64,000 bases of DNA from NCBI RefSeq assembly GCF_900103405.1, contig NZ_FNHX01000003.1, positions 248,001 to 312,000 on the forward strand. Direction: 5' to 3'. Below the pieces are notes generated by a model. The model was not told the DNA's origin, searched no databases, and saw nothing but the letters and a program-made list of their open reading frames with translations. The translations under genes were made by a program, and so were the position numbers. Source of the stretch: Polaromonas sp. JS666 (lineage in GTDB: Bacteria; Pseudomonadota; Gammaproteobacteria; Burkholderiales; Burkholderiaceae_C). Positions 56,602-64,000 of this stretch are shown here, piece by piece (positions within the stretch are counted from its first letter, which is position 1; each line of letters begins with the position of its first letter).

Positions 56602-58006
56602 GGGGAAGCTCTATTCTGAAGTGTGCACCAGGCTGGTCGGGCATCAGGGTGATGCTTCCGCCGTGTGCGGCAATGTATTCATGCACGATGGACAGGCCGA
56701 TACCGCTGCCGCGGACCACGTCGGCGGGCTGGCGTTCACCGCGGTAAAAGGGCTCGAAAATCCGTTCCCGGTCGGCCATCGCCACGCCCACGCCCTGGTC
56801 GTGGACGTCGATGCGCACAAAGCCCCGCATGGCGCTCAGCTCCAGCCGGATCATGCCTTTGGCCGGGGAGTAGCGGATGGCGTTGGACAGCAGGTTGGCC
56901 AGCGCGGTGCCGATTTTCTCGGCGTCTATTTCCATCACCAGCGGCTCGCCCACGACGGTGACCGTCAGTTCGCGCGCGCGCCACTGCAGGCGCTGCGCGT
57001 AGACCTGCTCTTCCATGAGCTGCAGCAGGTCCACGCTTTGCCGGTGCAACTGGCGTGCCTCGAAGGCCGCGGTGTTAAAGCGCAGCAGGTCCTCGATCTG
57101 GCTTTGCAGGACGCCGGTGTTGTGCTTCAGGATCTGCGCGATCTCGCGCTGGTCGTTGCTCAGCGCGCCGGCCACGCCGTCTTCCAGCAGCGACACGCCT
57201 TCGCGCAGCGAGGCCAGCGGCGTCTTGAGTTCGTGCGAGATATGGCGCAGAAAGCGCGACTTGTCGGCATCCAGCTCAACCAGCCGCAGGCGCAGCCAGT
57301 TCAGCCGCTGCCCGACCAGCGCCAGGTCGGCCGGCCCCTGGATGGCGATCACCTGGCCGAGCCGGTTTTCGCCCAGACCCACGATGGCGTTTTCCAGGCG
57401 GCGCAGCGGCAGCGTGAACCACACACCGAAGGCCAGGGCCATGACGACCGCCAGCACAATGGCCCAGGTCACCTGCTGCGTCAGGCGCTGTCGGCTGGCC
57501 TCCAGCTTGCCTTCCAGCGATTTGTTGCGCTGCTGGATGGCTTGCTGCACTTGCACCGCGATGGCGGCGTTGATGCCTTCCAGTTCGCGGAACTCCTGCG
57601 CCAGCTGGCGCTCGCGGTCCAGCGCGGTGTCGGACGGGCCGGTCAGCAGGCCGGCAATCGTCTGCAGGTGGGCGCGCCATTGCCGGGCCCTGACGGCGGG
57701 AATGTCCTCGCGCGCCAGCGTCGCCAGAATGTCGCCGGCTTCCTTCAGTTCTTCGGCAAAACGCTCCCTGAGTACCCGGTCGTCGAGCACCACCGACTGC
57801 CGCGAGGTGCGCTCCATGGAGACGCTGCGTTCGCTGAGTGACTGCGCCGCGCGGCTGAGGTCCAGCGCCCGGGCGGCATTGTCACGGCTTTGCAGCGAGA
57901 GCTCTTCCAGGGTGAACAGCGCGCGCAGCGAGGCGGCGCCCAGCAGCGCGGCAATCAGCAGGAAAGCGATTACCAGCAGTTGCCGGAACGAAAATCGCTG
58001 CAGCAT
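56585..58006 (-). CDS. glrK: Sensor histidine kinase GlrK (YfhK/QseE)
   Basis: A 473-residue membrane kinase with helices at about residues 9-27 and 178-198 flanking a helical periplasmic sensor domain, then HAMP, the His box FLRHISHELKTPLASL, and ATPase motifs NLLSNAIRYSP and GSGIGLSIV. It phosphorylates GlrR. The ATG at 58006 is used; an in-frame TTG at 58027 is the only upstream option. It follows miaB by 28 bp and overlaps glrG by 17 bp. Confidence 0.9.
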   Translation of the reverse strand: MLQRFSFRQLLVIAFLLIAALLGAASLRALFTLEELSLQSRDNAARALDLSRAAQSLSERSVSMERTSRQSVVLDDRVLRERFAEELKEAGDILATLAREDIPAVRARQWRAHLQTIAGLLTGPSDTALDRERQLAQEFRELEGINAAIAVQVQQAIQQRNKSLEGKLEASRQRLTQQVTWAIVLAVVMALAFGVWFTLPLRRLENAIVGLGENRLGQVIAIQGPADLALVGQRLNWLRLRLVELDADKSRFLRHISHELKTPLASLREGVSLLEDGVAGALSNDQREIAQILKHNTGVLQSQIEDLLRFNTAAFEARQLHRQSVDLLQLMEEQVYAQRLQWRARELTVTVVGEPLVMEIDAEKIGTALANLLSNAIRYSPAKGMIRLELSAMRGFVRIDVHDQGVGVAMADRERIFEPFYRGERQPADVVRGSGIGLSIVHEYIAAHGGSITLMPDQPGAHFRIELPHVSKQ

Positions 58007-58034
58007 GCGCGTCGGGTGTTGGAGCAAGGCGGCT

Positions 58035-59378
58035 TCAGGCCGCGACGGGGACGTCCCGCGTCAGCACTTCACCGCGCAGCGAACGTTGCGTGGCCTGGGT
58101 GATGGTGATATCGACCATCTGGCCGATCAGCCGCTGCTGGCCCTTGAAGTTGACCACGCGGTTGCATTCCGTGCGGCCCATCAGCTCGGTCGGGTCCTTG
58201 CGTGAGGCGCCTTCGACCAGGATGCGCTGCACCGTGCCCTGGCGGCTGGCGCTGATGGCGCGTACGCTGTCGTCGAGGGTGGCCTGCAGGTGCTGCAGCC
58301 GCCGCAACTTGACCTCGTGCGGCGTGTCGTCGTGCAGCGCGGCGGCGGGCGTGCCGGGGCGCGGGCTGTAGATGAAGCTGAACGAGGTGTCGTAGCCGAT
58401 CTCGTCGATCAGCTTCATGAGCTTGTTGAAGTCGTCCTCGGTCTCGCCGGGAAAGCCGACGATGAAGTCGCTGCTCATGACCAGGTCGGGGCGGATGGCG
58501 CGCAGCTTGCGCACCGTGCTCTTGTATTCCATGGCGGTATAGCCGCGCTTCATCGCCATCAGGATGCGGTCGGAGCCGTGCTGCACCGGCAGGTGCAGGT
58601 GGTTCACCAGCTTGGGCAGCCTGGCATAGGCGTCGATCAGGCTTTGCGTGAACTCGTTGGGATGGCTGGTCACGTAGCGGATGCGCTCGATCCCCGGGAT
58701 GTCGGACACGTATTCAAGCAGCGTCGCGAAATCGGCGATCTCGGCGGTCCCGCCCATGGGACCTCGGTAGGCGTTGACGTTCTGCCCGAGCAGGGTGACT
58801 TCCTTGACGCCCTGGTCGGCCAGGCCGGCGACCTCGACCAGCACGTCCTCAAAAGGCCGCGAAACCTCTTCGCCGCGGGTATAGGGCACGACGCAGTAGC
58901 TGCAGTATTTGGAACAGCCTTCCATGATGCTCACGAAGGCGCTGGCGCCCTCGACACGCGCCGGCGGCAGGTGGTCGAATTTTTCGATCTCGGGGAAGCT
59001 GATGTCGACCTGAGGCTTGCCCAGGCGGGCCCGGCTGGCCAGCATCTGCGGCAGGCGGTGCAGGGTTTGCGGGCCGAAGACCACGTCGACGTAGGGCGCG
59101 CGCTGGATGATGGCCGCGCCTTCCTGGCTGGCCACGCAGCCGCCCACGCCGATCAGCACGCCTTTTTCCTTCAGGTGCTTGACGCGGCCCAGGTCGCTGA
59201 AGACTTTTTCCTGTGCCTTTTCGCGCACCGAACAGGTGTTGAACAAAATCAGGTCGGCCTGCTCCATGTCCTGCGTGGGCTCGTAGCCCTCGGCCGCGTG
59301 CAGCACGTCGGACATCTTGTCCGAGTCGTACTCGTTCATCTGGCAACCGAAGGTTTTGATAAAGACTTTTTTACTCAT
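58035..59378 (-). CDS. miaB: tRNA-2-methylthio-N6-dimethylallyladenosine synthase MiaB
   Basis: A 447-residue radical-SAM methylthiotransferase that modifies A37 of tRNAs reading UNN codons. N-terminal cluster ligands are Cys12, Cys49 and Cys81; the radical-SAM cluster is Cys155, Cys159 and Cys162 in [14 protein letters not shown] domain ends the protein. It is the first gene of the glrKGR group on this strand. Confidence 0.97.
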   Translation of the reverse strand: MSKKVFIKTFGCQMNEYDSDKMSDVLHAAEGYEPTQDMEQADLILFNTCSVREKAQEKVFSDLGRVKHLKEKGVLIGVGGCVASQEGAAIIQRAPYVDVVFGPQTLHRLPQMLASRARLGKPQVDISFPEIEKFDHLPPARVEGASAFVSIMEGCSKYCSYCVVPYTRGEEVSRPFEDVLVEVAGLADQGVKEVTLLGQNVNAYRGPMGGTAEIADFATLLEYVSDIPGIERIRYVTSHPNEFTQSLIDAYARLPKLVNHLHLPVQHGSDRILMAMKRGYTAMEYKSTVRKLRAIRPDLVMSSDFIVGFPGETEDDFNKLMKLIDEIGYDTSFSFIYSPRPGTPAAALHDDTPHEVKLRRLQHLQATLDDSVRAISASRQGTVQRILVEGASRKDPTELMGRTECNRVVNFKGQQRLIGQMVDITITQATQRSLRGEVLTRDVPVAA

Positions 59379-59485
59379 GATCTGCTGGCGCTGGGCCTTG
59401 GGATTTGCCGTTAAATGGGGAGGGTGCCCGGGCCCCGTGAAGAAGGGGGAAATGCCGTGAAAACGGCGAATGCCCGGGCGGGGAC

Positions 59486-59965
59486 TCAGCGCTTGTAGGC
59501 GGGCAGCTGGTCGTACGGCGTCTTGCCGTTGTCCGCCGGCGCCTTGCTGGCGCTGTCGGTCGTGAAGTTGAACAGCGTGGCGGTGCCGCCCGGCCGCTTT
59601 TCCTTGGCCTCTTCCGGGTTGAGGATCCAGACTTCATGCACCAGGCCGGTGTTGTCGCGCACGTAATTCACCAGCACGGGCTTGTTCAGCAGGGGCGTGG
59701 ACAGCGTGAAATGGTTGTTGGCGTCGCGTATGCGCGCGCCCACGGAGAGCCGTTCCCGCTTGCCGTCGATGGAAATCACCGGCGGCGCCAGCACCACCAT
59801 TTCGCCGCGCACGGCTTTGGCGGGGAACTGCCTGACGCTGGGCTTGACCGCTTCCGTGGACGAAGTGGCCTGGACGGCCTGGCTGCCCTGGTCGGTCTGG
59901 GCCAGGGCGGCAGAGGCGGCCAGCGTCAGGAGGAAGGGAGTCAGACGGAGGTTGCAGCGGTTCAT
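59486..59965 (-). CDS. Secreted protein of unknown function
   Basis: A 159-residue protein with a clear signal peptide (residues 1-22; cleavage after ALA before QTDQG). The mature part has [24 protein letters not shown] and [17 protein letters not shown] segments, probably beta-rich, and a Lys-rich end. It is periplasmic or released. Family not recognised. It lies 107 bp upstream of miaB on the same strand. Confidence 0.75.
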   Translation of the reverse strand: MNRCNLRLTPFLLTLAASAALAQTDQGSQAVQATSSTEAVKPSVRQFPAKAVRGEMVVLAPPVISIDGKRERLSVGARIRDANNHFTLSTPLLNKPVLVNYVRDNTGLVHEVWILNPEEAKEKRPGGTATLFNFTTDSASKAPADNGKTPYDQLPAYKR

Positions 59966-60059
59966 GGTATGTGTCCAGAGGCTGTTGAATATCAAAAGGA
60001 TAGCAAAGAATGGCCGAAACGCGCCATCAAAGACCCGCAAAGGCCAAGAACACAAAGAA

Positions 60060-60094
60060 CAAAGCCCCAGGGGAGGGGACCCTCTGGGGCTTTG
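60060..60094 (-). terminator. tRNA-Met terminator
   Basis: An 11-bp perfect stem CAAAGCCCCAG / CTGGGGCTTTG with a 13-nt loop, just past the tRNA 3' end, followed on the minus strand by a U-rich stretch. Confidence 0.75.
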
Positions 60095-60104
60095 AAAGTA
60101 TTCT

Positions 60105-60181
60105 TGGTGGTCGTAGGTGGACTTGAACCACCGACATCAGCATTATGAATGCTGCGCTCTAACCAACTGAGCTATACGACC
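60105..60181 (-). tRNA. tRNA-Met (anticodon CAT)
   Basis: The minus strand folds as a 77-nt tRNA with a 7-bp acceptor (GGTCGTA / TACGACC), D-arm containing AGCTCAGTTGGTTAGAGC, anticodon stem CAGCA/TGCTG with loop TTCATAA (anticodon CAT), T-loop GGTTCAAGTCC and encoded CCA. The 5'-most acceptor pair is matched, so it is an elongator and not the initiator. Ile-2 (lysidine) is possible in principle, but Met is more likely. Confidence 0.95.
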
Positions 60182-60192
60182 GACAGCCTCAT

Positions 60193-60198
60193 ATTATA
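60193..60198 (-). promoter_or_regulatory. tRNA-Met -10 element
   Basis: A perfect TATAAT on the minus strand, 11 nt upstream of the tRNA 5' end. No clear -35 is found at 17 nt. Confidence 0.6.
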
Positions 60199-60235
60199 GC
60201 CAAAACTGAAGGCATAAAACCACCCCCGCCCAGGC

Positions 60236-60311
60236 TCACTGCGTATAGCCTGTTCCCCCTCAAGGGGCGGCGCCTGCTGTCTGGCAAAGCCAGTCCCGCG
60301 GCCCCTGCTGG
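60236..60311. repeat. Dispersed intergenic repeat, copy B
   Basis: It shares the order of blocks with copy A (35441-35520): CACT, a CCCCCT-AAGGGG hairpin, GCGCCTGC, CTGGCAAAGCCAG and CGCGGCCCCTGCT. Compensatory changes in the small palindrome (CCGG...CCGG in A, CTGG...CCAG in B) suggest that its structure is conserved. Confidence 0.65.
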
Positions 60312-60318
60312 TTGTGGC

Positions 60319-61107
60319 TCACCTATGTTTAAAAACGGGTTTGCGCTTGTTCACGAAGGCGTCCATGCCTTCTTTCTGGTCTTCAGTCGAAAACAACGCG
60401 TGGAACAGGCGACGCTCGAACATCACGCCATCGCTCAGGCCGCTTTCAAAGGCGCGGTTGACGGCCTCCTTGGCGGCCATGAGGCTGGTCTGGCCGAAGC
60501 CGCAGATGATGAGGGCGGCGCCCAGGGCCTCGTCCATCAGCTTGTCCAGCGGCACCACGCGGCTTACCAGGCCCGAACGCTCGGCCTCCTGGGCGTCCAT
60601 CATGCGGCCGGTCAGGGCCAGGTCCATGGCCTTGGATTTGCCCACCGCGCGCGGCAGGCGCTGCGTGCCCCCGGCGCCCGGGATGATGCCCAGCTTGATC
60701 TCGGGCTGGCCGAAGCGCGCGTTGTCGGCGGCGATGATGAAGTCGCACATCATGGCCAGCTCGCAGCCGCCGCCCAGGGCGAAGCCGCTGACGGCGGCGA
60801 TCACCGGCTTGCGCACGCTGCGGATCTGCTCCCAGTTGCGGCTGATGTAGTCCTTGTTGTAGACGTCGGCAAAGGTGTAAGTGGCCATGGCGCCTATGTC
60901 GGCGCCGGCCGCAAAGGCCTTTTCACTGCCGGTCAGGATGATGCAGCCTATGCCCTCGTCGGCGTCAAAGCCCTTGAGCGCCTGGCCCAGCTCGTCCATC
61001 AGCTGGTCGTTCAGGGCGTTGAGCTGTTTGGGCCGGTTCAGCGTGACGATGGCCACCTTGCGGCCGTCCGGGCCTTCGGTGCGGGTTTCAATGGTTTCGT
61101 AGGTCAT
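60319..61107 (-). CDS. Enoyl-CoA hydratase (PaaF/crotonase type)
   Basis: A 262-residue crotonase-fold enzyme. The oxyanion motif [12 protein letters not shown] is present, and both catalytic glutamates are in place: in [13 protein letters not shown] and in [21 protein letters not shown]. It most resembles short-chain enoyl-CoA hydratases such as PaaF or Crt, and could act in beta-oxidation or phenylacetate degradation. The ATG at 61107 has AAAGGA upstream. It diverges from the next gene across a 112-bp gap. Confidence 0.92.
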   Translation of the reverse strand: MTYETIETRTEGPDGRKVAIVTLNRPKQLNALNDQLMDELGQALKGFDADEGIGCIILTGSEKAFAAGADIGAMATYTFADVYNKDYISRNWEQIRSVRKPVIAAVSGFALGGGCELAMMCDFIIAADNARFGQPEIKLGIIPGAGGTQRLPRAVGKSKAMDLALTGRMMDAQEAERSGLVSRVVPLDKLMDEALGAALIICGFGQTSLMAAKEAVNRAFESGLSDGVMFERRLFHALFSTEDQKEGMDAFVNKRKPVFKHR

Positions 61108-61219
61108 GAAAGAGGTCCTTTGCCGGGAATACGGGGAAATGCTGGGGCAATGATGCCATGAGCCGGGACCCTGCCCCACCTTGCCGCGGGTGCTAGATTC
61201 GAGGCAGGAGACTCTCACC

Positions 61220-62032
61220 ATGGCCGATTCCCCCGCTAGCGCCGACCCCGTTGTTTTGTATGCCACCCAAGGCGCAGTGGCCGTCGTCACGCTGAACCGC
61301 CCGCAGGCGCTCAACAGTTTTACGCGGCAAATGCACCGCGAGCTCTGGGCCGCGCTGGACCGGGCCGAGGCCGACACACAGCTGCGCGCCCTGGTGGTCA
61401 CCGGTGCCGGCCGCGGCTTTTGTGCCGGCGCCGATCTCGCGGAGTTTGATTTCGCGCCCGGCCCCGGCCTGGTCGAACGCGCCGACCCGGGCCCGCTGAT
61501 CGACCAGGCCTTCAACCCCACGGCGCGCCGGCTGCTGGGGCTGCGCATGCCCACGGTGGCTGCCGTGAACGGCGTGGCCGCGGGGGCGGGCGCCTCGCTG
61601 GCCATGACTTGCGACATGGCGGTGGCCGCGCCCGGCGCCAGCTTTATCCAGGCTTTCAGCAAGATAGGCTTGGTGCCCGATGCGGGCAGCAGCTGGCTGC
61701 TGGTGCAAAAGCTTGGGCTGGCCCGCGCCATGGGCCTGGCGCTCACGGGCGACAAGCTGCCGGCGGCGCAGGCCAAAGAGTGGGGGCTGGTCTGGGACGT
61801 GGCGGAGGACCCGCTGGCCGCCGCCGTGGCGCTGGCGCAGCGGCTTGCCGCACTGCCCACGCGGGCCCTGGTGGCGACCCGGCAGCTGATGCGCGAGGGT
61901 CTCACGCGCACCTTGCACCAGCAGCTGGATGCGGAACGCGACACGCAGTCGGCCCTGGGCCGCACGCATGATTATTTTGAAGGGGTGGCCGCGTTCCTGG
62001 AAAAACGGCCCGCGGTTTTCAAGGGCGAATAG
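61220..62032 (+). CDS. Crotonase-family isomerase, PaaG-like
   Basis: A 270-residue crotonase-fold protein. The oxyanion motif [16 protein letters not shown] is kept, but the two hydratase glutamates are replaced: [13 protein letters not shown] and [17 protein letters not shown]. The Asp in LVPDAG corresponds to the catalytic Asp of PaaG (ring 1,2-epoxyphenylacetyl-CoA isomerase), and the flanking [15 protein letters not shown] and AKEWGL match PaaG. No other paa genes are in the window, so the pathway is uncertain. GCAGGAG precedes the ATG. Confidence 0.85.
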   Translation: MADSPASADPVVLYATQGAVAVVTLNRPQALNSFTRQMHRELWAALDRAEADTQLRALVVTGAGRGFCAGADLAEFDFAPGPGLVERADPGPLIDQAFNPTARRLLGLRMPTVAAVNGVAAGAGASLAMTCDMAVAAPGASFIQAFSKIGLVPDAGSSWLLVQKLGLARAMGLALTGDKLPAAQAKEWGLVWDVAEDPLAAAVALAQRLAALPTRALVATRQLMREGLTRTLHQQLDAERDTQSALGRTHDYFEGVAAFLEKRPAVFKGE

Positions 62033-62035
62033 GTC

Positions 62036-63850
62036 TCAGGCCTTGGGCCCCAGCCACTGGTCCATCAGCGCCGCGTCCTGCACCGCCAGGCGCCAGGTGG
62101 TCAGCGCCGGCGGCATGGCCAGCTCCAGCCGCATCAGGCGCTTGTCGCGCGAGACCAGGGCGATGACTTTTTTGGCGTCGCCGGCGTAGTGCATGAGGTC
62201 GTCGAGCCGGCTCATGCGCCAGCCGCCGTCCATGCCCCGCGCCGCGGCTTTGGTGGCGGGCTCCAGCCCCAGCCATTCATCGCCGGCCGCAAAGCCGGCC
62301 CGCTCGGCGGCACCGCCGCGCAGCACCGTCTTGACCTGCACCACACCCTGGCTTTCGCCCACGCGCAGGCCCAGCCGGTGGGCCAACTGCGCGGGCTCTT
62401 CGAGCACCGCCACGCCGTGCTGCTGCAACAGCGCCTTGAGCGGCAGTTCGTCCCGTCCGTGGACCCAGCGGGCAAGTTCCGCCGCGTACGGCCTGTGCCC
62501 GGCGGCCGCGAGTTCTTCCGCGAAGTCGGCTTCGCGCATGGCGCCGGCCTTGCAGCGCAGCCAGAGGGCGCGCATCACGTCGTCCAGCGTGCCGGCCTTG
62601 GCGCGCCGGTGTTCCCTGGCCTCGCCGCGCAGCGTGAGGTCAAAGCACAGCGCCACCAGTGAACCCTTGGTGTAGTAGCTCACCGTGGCGTTGGGTGTGT
62701 TTTCATCCTGCCGGTAGTACTTGACCCAGGCGTCGAAGCTGGCCTCGGCCACCGACTGGACCAGTCGCCCCGGGGTCTGCATGACCTGGTTGATGGTCTT
62801 GTTGAGCAGCTTGAGGTAGCCGGCGTTGTCCAGCAGGCCGGCGCGGCGCAGGAAGAGGTCGTCGTAGTAGCTGGTGAAGCCCTCGAAAAACCACAGCATG
62901 CGGGTGTAGTTTTCCCCGCTGTAGTCGTAACTTTCAAATTCCGCGGGACGCAGGCGCTTGACGTTCCAGGTGTGGAAATACTCGTGGCTGATCAGGCCGC
63001 GCAGCGTGGTGTAGCCCTCGGTGCTGCGCGCCTCGCCCACACGCGGCAGGTCCTGGCGCTTGCAGATCAGCGCGGTGGAGTTGCGATGTTCCAGCCCGCC
63101 GTAGCCGTCGTCGACGGCGTTGAGCATGAACAGGTAATGGCGAAAGGGCGCCTTTTTGGCGCCATGCCAAAAACGGATTTCGGTTTCACAGATTTTCTGC
63201 GTGTCGGCCAGCAGCCTGGCGCCGTCGAAACTGGCCGTGGCGCCCGCCACCACCACGCGGTGCGGCACGCCGCGCGCCGTGAAGCTGCCGCTCCAGAAGG
63301 CACCCATTTCCACCGGGCAATCGACCAGTTCGTCGTAGTCGGCTGCCGCATAGCTGCCAAAGCCCTGTTTGTTGGTGTCGCGCGGCGCCAGGCCGGTGGC
63401 CAGCGACCAGCCTTTGAGCGACTTGGGCGCCGGGACCTCCAGCAGGTGTTCGGCCTTTTCCCGGCCCTGCACCCTCAGGCACAGGCTGGTGCCGTTGAAA
63501 AAACCGCGGTGCGCATCCAGCCAGGCGGTGCGCACCGAGTTGTCGTTGGCATACACCTCGTAGCGCAGCACCAGCGGCCGGGCTGGCGAGCATTGAACCT
63601 GCCAGCTGCATTTGTCGAGCTGCTCCACGCGCAGGGGCGTGTTGCCGGCCTGCCGGGCCTCGAGTTTTTGCAGGTTTTTGGAGAATTCCCGCACCAGGTA
63701 GCTGCCGGGAATCCAGACGGGCAGGGAAACCCGCTGCAGCGCGTCAGGCTGGGCGATCGTGAGGGTGACGCGAAAGAGATGGGCGTGAAGGTCGCCGATT
63801 TCGACGCGGTAGTGAACGGGGGGGCGGGTATTTCGTGTGGGGCCTGGCAT
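62036..63850 (-). CDS. M61 family metallopeptidase (glycyl aminopeptidase-like)
   Basis: A 604-residue peptidase. The zinc motif HEYFH is in LISHEYFHTWNVKRLRP, with the M61 features WFFEGFTSYYDDL and GGLEHRNS. An N-terminal beta-rich domain and a C-terminal PDZ domain (about residues 490-580, GVVQVKTVLRGGAAERAG) complete the layout. There is no signal peptide, so it is probably cytoplasmic. The ATG at 63850 is used; a GTG at 63859 is possible. It converges with the PaaG-like gene, with only 3 bp between the stops. Confidence 0.9.
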   Translation of the reverse strand: MPGPTRNTRPPVHYRVEIGDLHAHLFRVTLTIAQPDALQRVSLPVWIPGSYLVREFSKNLQKLEARQAGNTPLRVEQLDKCSWQVQCSPARPLVLRYEVYANDNSVRTAWLDAHRGFFNGTSLCLRVQGREKAEHLLEVPAPKSLKGWSLATGLAPRDTNKQGFGSYAAADYDELVDCPVEMGAFWSGSFTARGVPHRVVVAGATASFDGARLLADTQKICETEIRFWHGAKKAPFRHYLFMLNAVDDGYGGLEHRNSTALICKRQDLPRVGEARSTEGYTTLRGLISHEYFHTWNVKRLRPAEFESYDYSGENYTRMLWFFEGFTSYYDDLFLRRAGLLDNAGYLKLLNKTINQVMQTPGRLVQSVAEASFDAWVKYYRQDENTPNATVSYYTKGSLVALCFDLTLRGEAREHRRAKAGTLDDVMRALWLRCKAGAMREADFAEELAAAGHRPYAAELARWVHGRDELPLKALLQQHGVAVLEEPAQLAHRLGLRVGESQGVVQVKTVLRGGAAERAGFAAGDEWLGLEPATKAAARGMDGGWRMSRLDDLMHYAGDAKKVIALVSRDKRLMRLELAMPPALTTWRLAVQDAALMDQWLGPKA

Positions 63851-63888
63851 CTTGCGCACAGAATACCCCAGGTTCCGCCCCGGCGGTC

Positions 63889-64000
63889 TTAGCGCGGTTT
63901 TGCCGCGGCCAGTTGCTGCTCGACCTGTTGCGCGTTGATCGCGCCGGGGACGCGCGAGCCGTCTTCAAAAAACAGCGTGGGCGTGCCGGTGATCTTGTGT
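63889..64000 (-). CDS. DsbC-like thiol:disulfide interchange protein, 3' end only
   Basis: Only the last 36 codons are present. The visible tail ITGTPTLFFEDGSRVPGAIN has the cis-Pro segment TPT and the terminal strand typical of DsbC/DsbG thioredoxin folds, followed by a short Gln/Ala helix. The CxxC active site lies beyond the window. It is upstream of the M61 gene on the same strand with a 38-bp gap. Confidence 0.8.
   Translation of the reverse strand, partial: HKITGTPTLFFEDGSRVPGAINAQQVEQQLAAAKPR

Overview
This window looks like a chromosomal segment of a GC-rich betaproteobacterium, most likely Comamonadaceae (Polaromonas/Rhodoferax/Variovorax-like). The grounds are the dcw gene order, the Ala/Lys-rich histone H1-like protein, the miaB-glrK-glrG-glrR and ccsA-PP0621-pilS-pilR-ampD neighbourhoods, and the type of short dispersed intergenic repeat. 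The genus cannot be fixed from sequence alone. Apart from two short dispersed repeats there is no mobile element, prophage, rRNA or CRISPR array; this is housekeeping chromosome.

Layout. (1) 1-16174, plus strand: the dcw division and cell-wall cluster, from the end of rsmH through ftsL, ftsI, murE, murF, mraY, murD, ftsW, murG, murC, ddlB, ftsQ and ftsA to ftsZ. Most junctions are 4-bp ATGA, GTGA or TTGA overlaps. lpxC and a tiny membrane protein follow. (2) 17565-24966, minus strand: ruvC, a CdsA-like cytidylyltransferase, a PlsC-like acyltransferase, mtgA, aroE, a TonB-type protein, an RNase II-family exonuclease and a YqiA-type hydrolase. (3) 25036-30468, plus strand: rodA, a beta-hydroxyacid dehydrogenase, tldD, then aroG behind a previously unannotated aromatic-rich leader peptide and attenuator. 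(4) 30512-38564: mpl (minus), then on the plus strand an unknown conserved protein, a TlpA-like thioredoxin, accBC, prmA, a zinc-ribbon/DUF3426 membrane protein and a PfkB kinase. (5) 38576-43949, minus strand: a DUF167 protein, a histone H1-like protein, and nrdA-nrdB with a promoter carrying two NrdR-type boxes. (6) 44393-49202, minus strand: ccsA, PP0621, pilS, pilR, ampD. Divergent ffh follows. (7) 50754-59965, minus strand: miaB-glrK-glrG-glrR, then opgG-opgH, and a small secreted protein. (8) 60105-64000: tRNA-Met(CAT), two divergent crotonase-family genes, an M61 peptidase and the end of a dsbC-like gene.

How the genes work together. Most of the window builds or recycles the envelope: the mur enzymes, MraY and MurG make lipid II; FtsW/FtsI, RodA and MtgA polymerise it; AmpD and Mpl recycle it; LpxC starts lipid A; PlsC- and CdsA-like proteins act in phospholipid synthesis; OpgGH makes periplasmic glucans. 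The strongest new proposal is regulatory. The 228-bp gap between glrR and opgG carries a near-consensus sigma-54 promoter, two TGTC-N10-GAC(A/G) elements of the type bound by GlrR, and two exact IHF consensus sites, suggesting that the envelope-stress system GlrK/GlrG/GlrR drives the glucan operon next to it. A second is the Phe/Tyr/Trp attenuator in front of aroG. A third is a recurring arrangement in which a -10-like hexamer lies 6-8 nt before the start codon, predicting leaderless mRNAs for at least seven genes.
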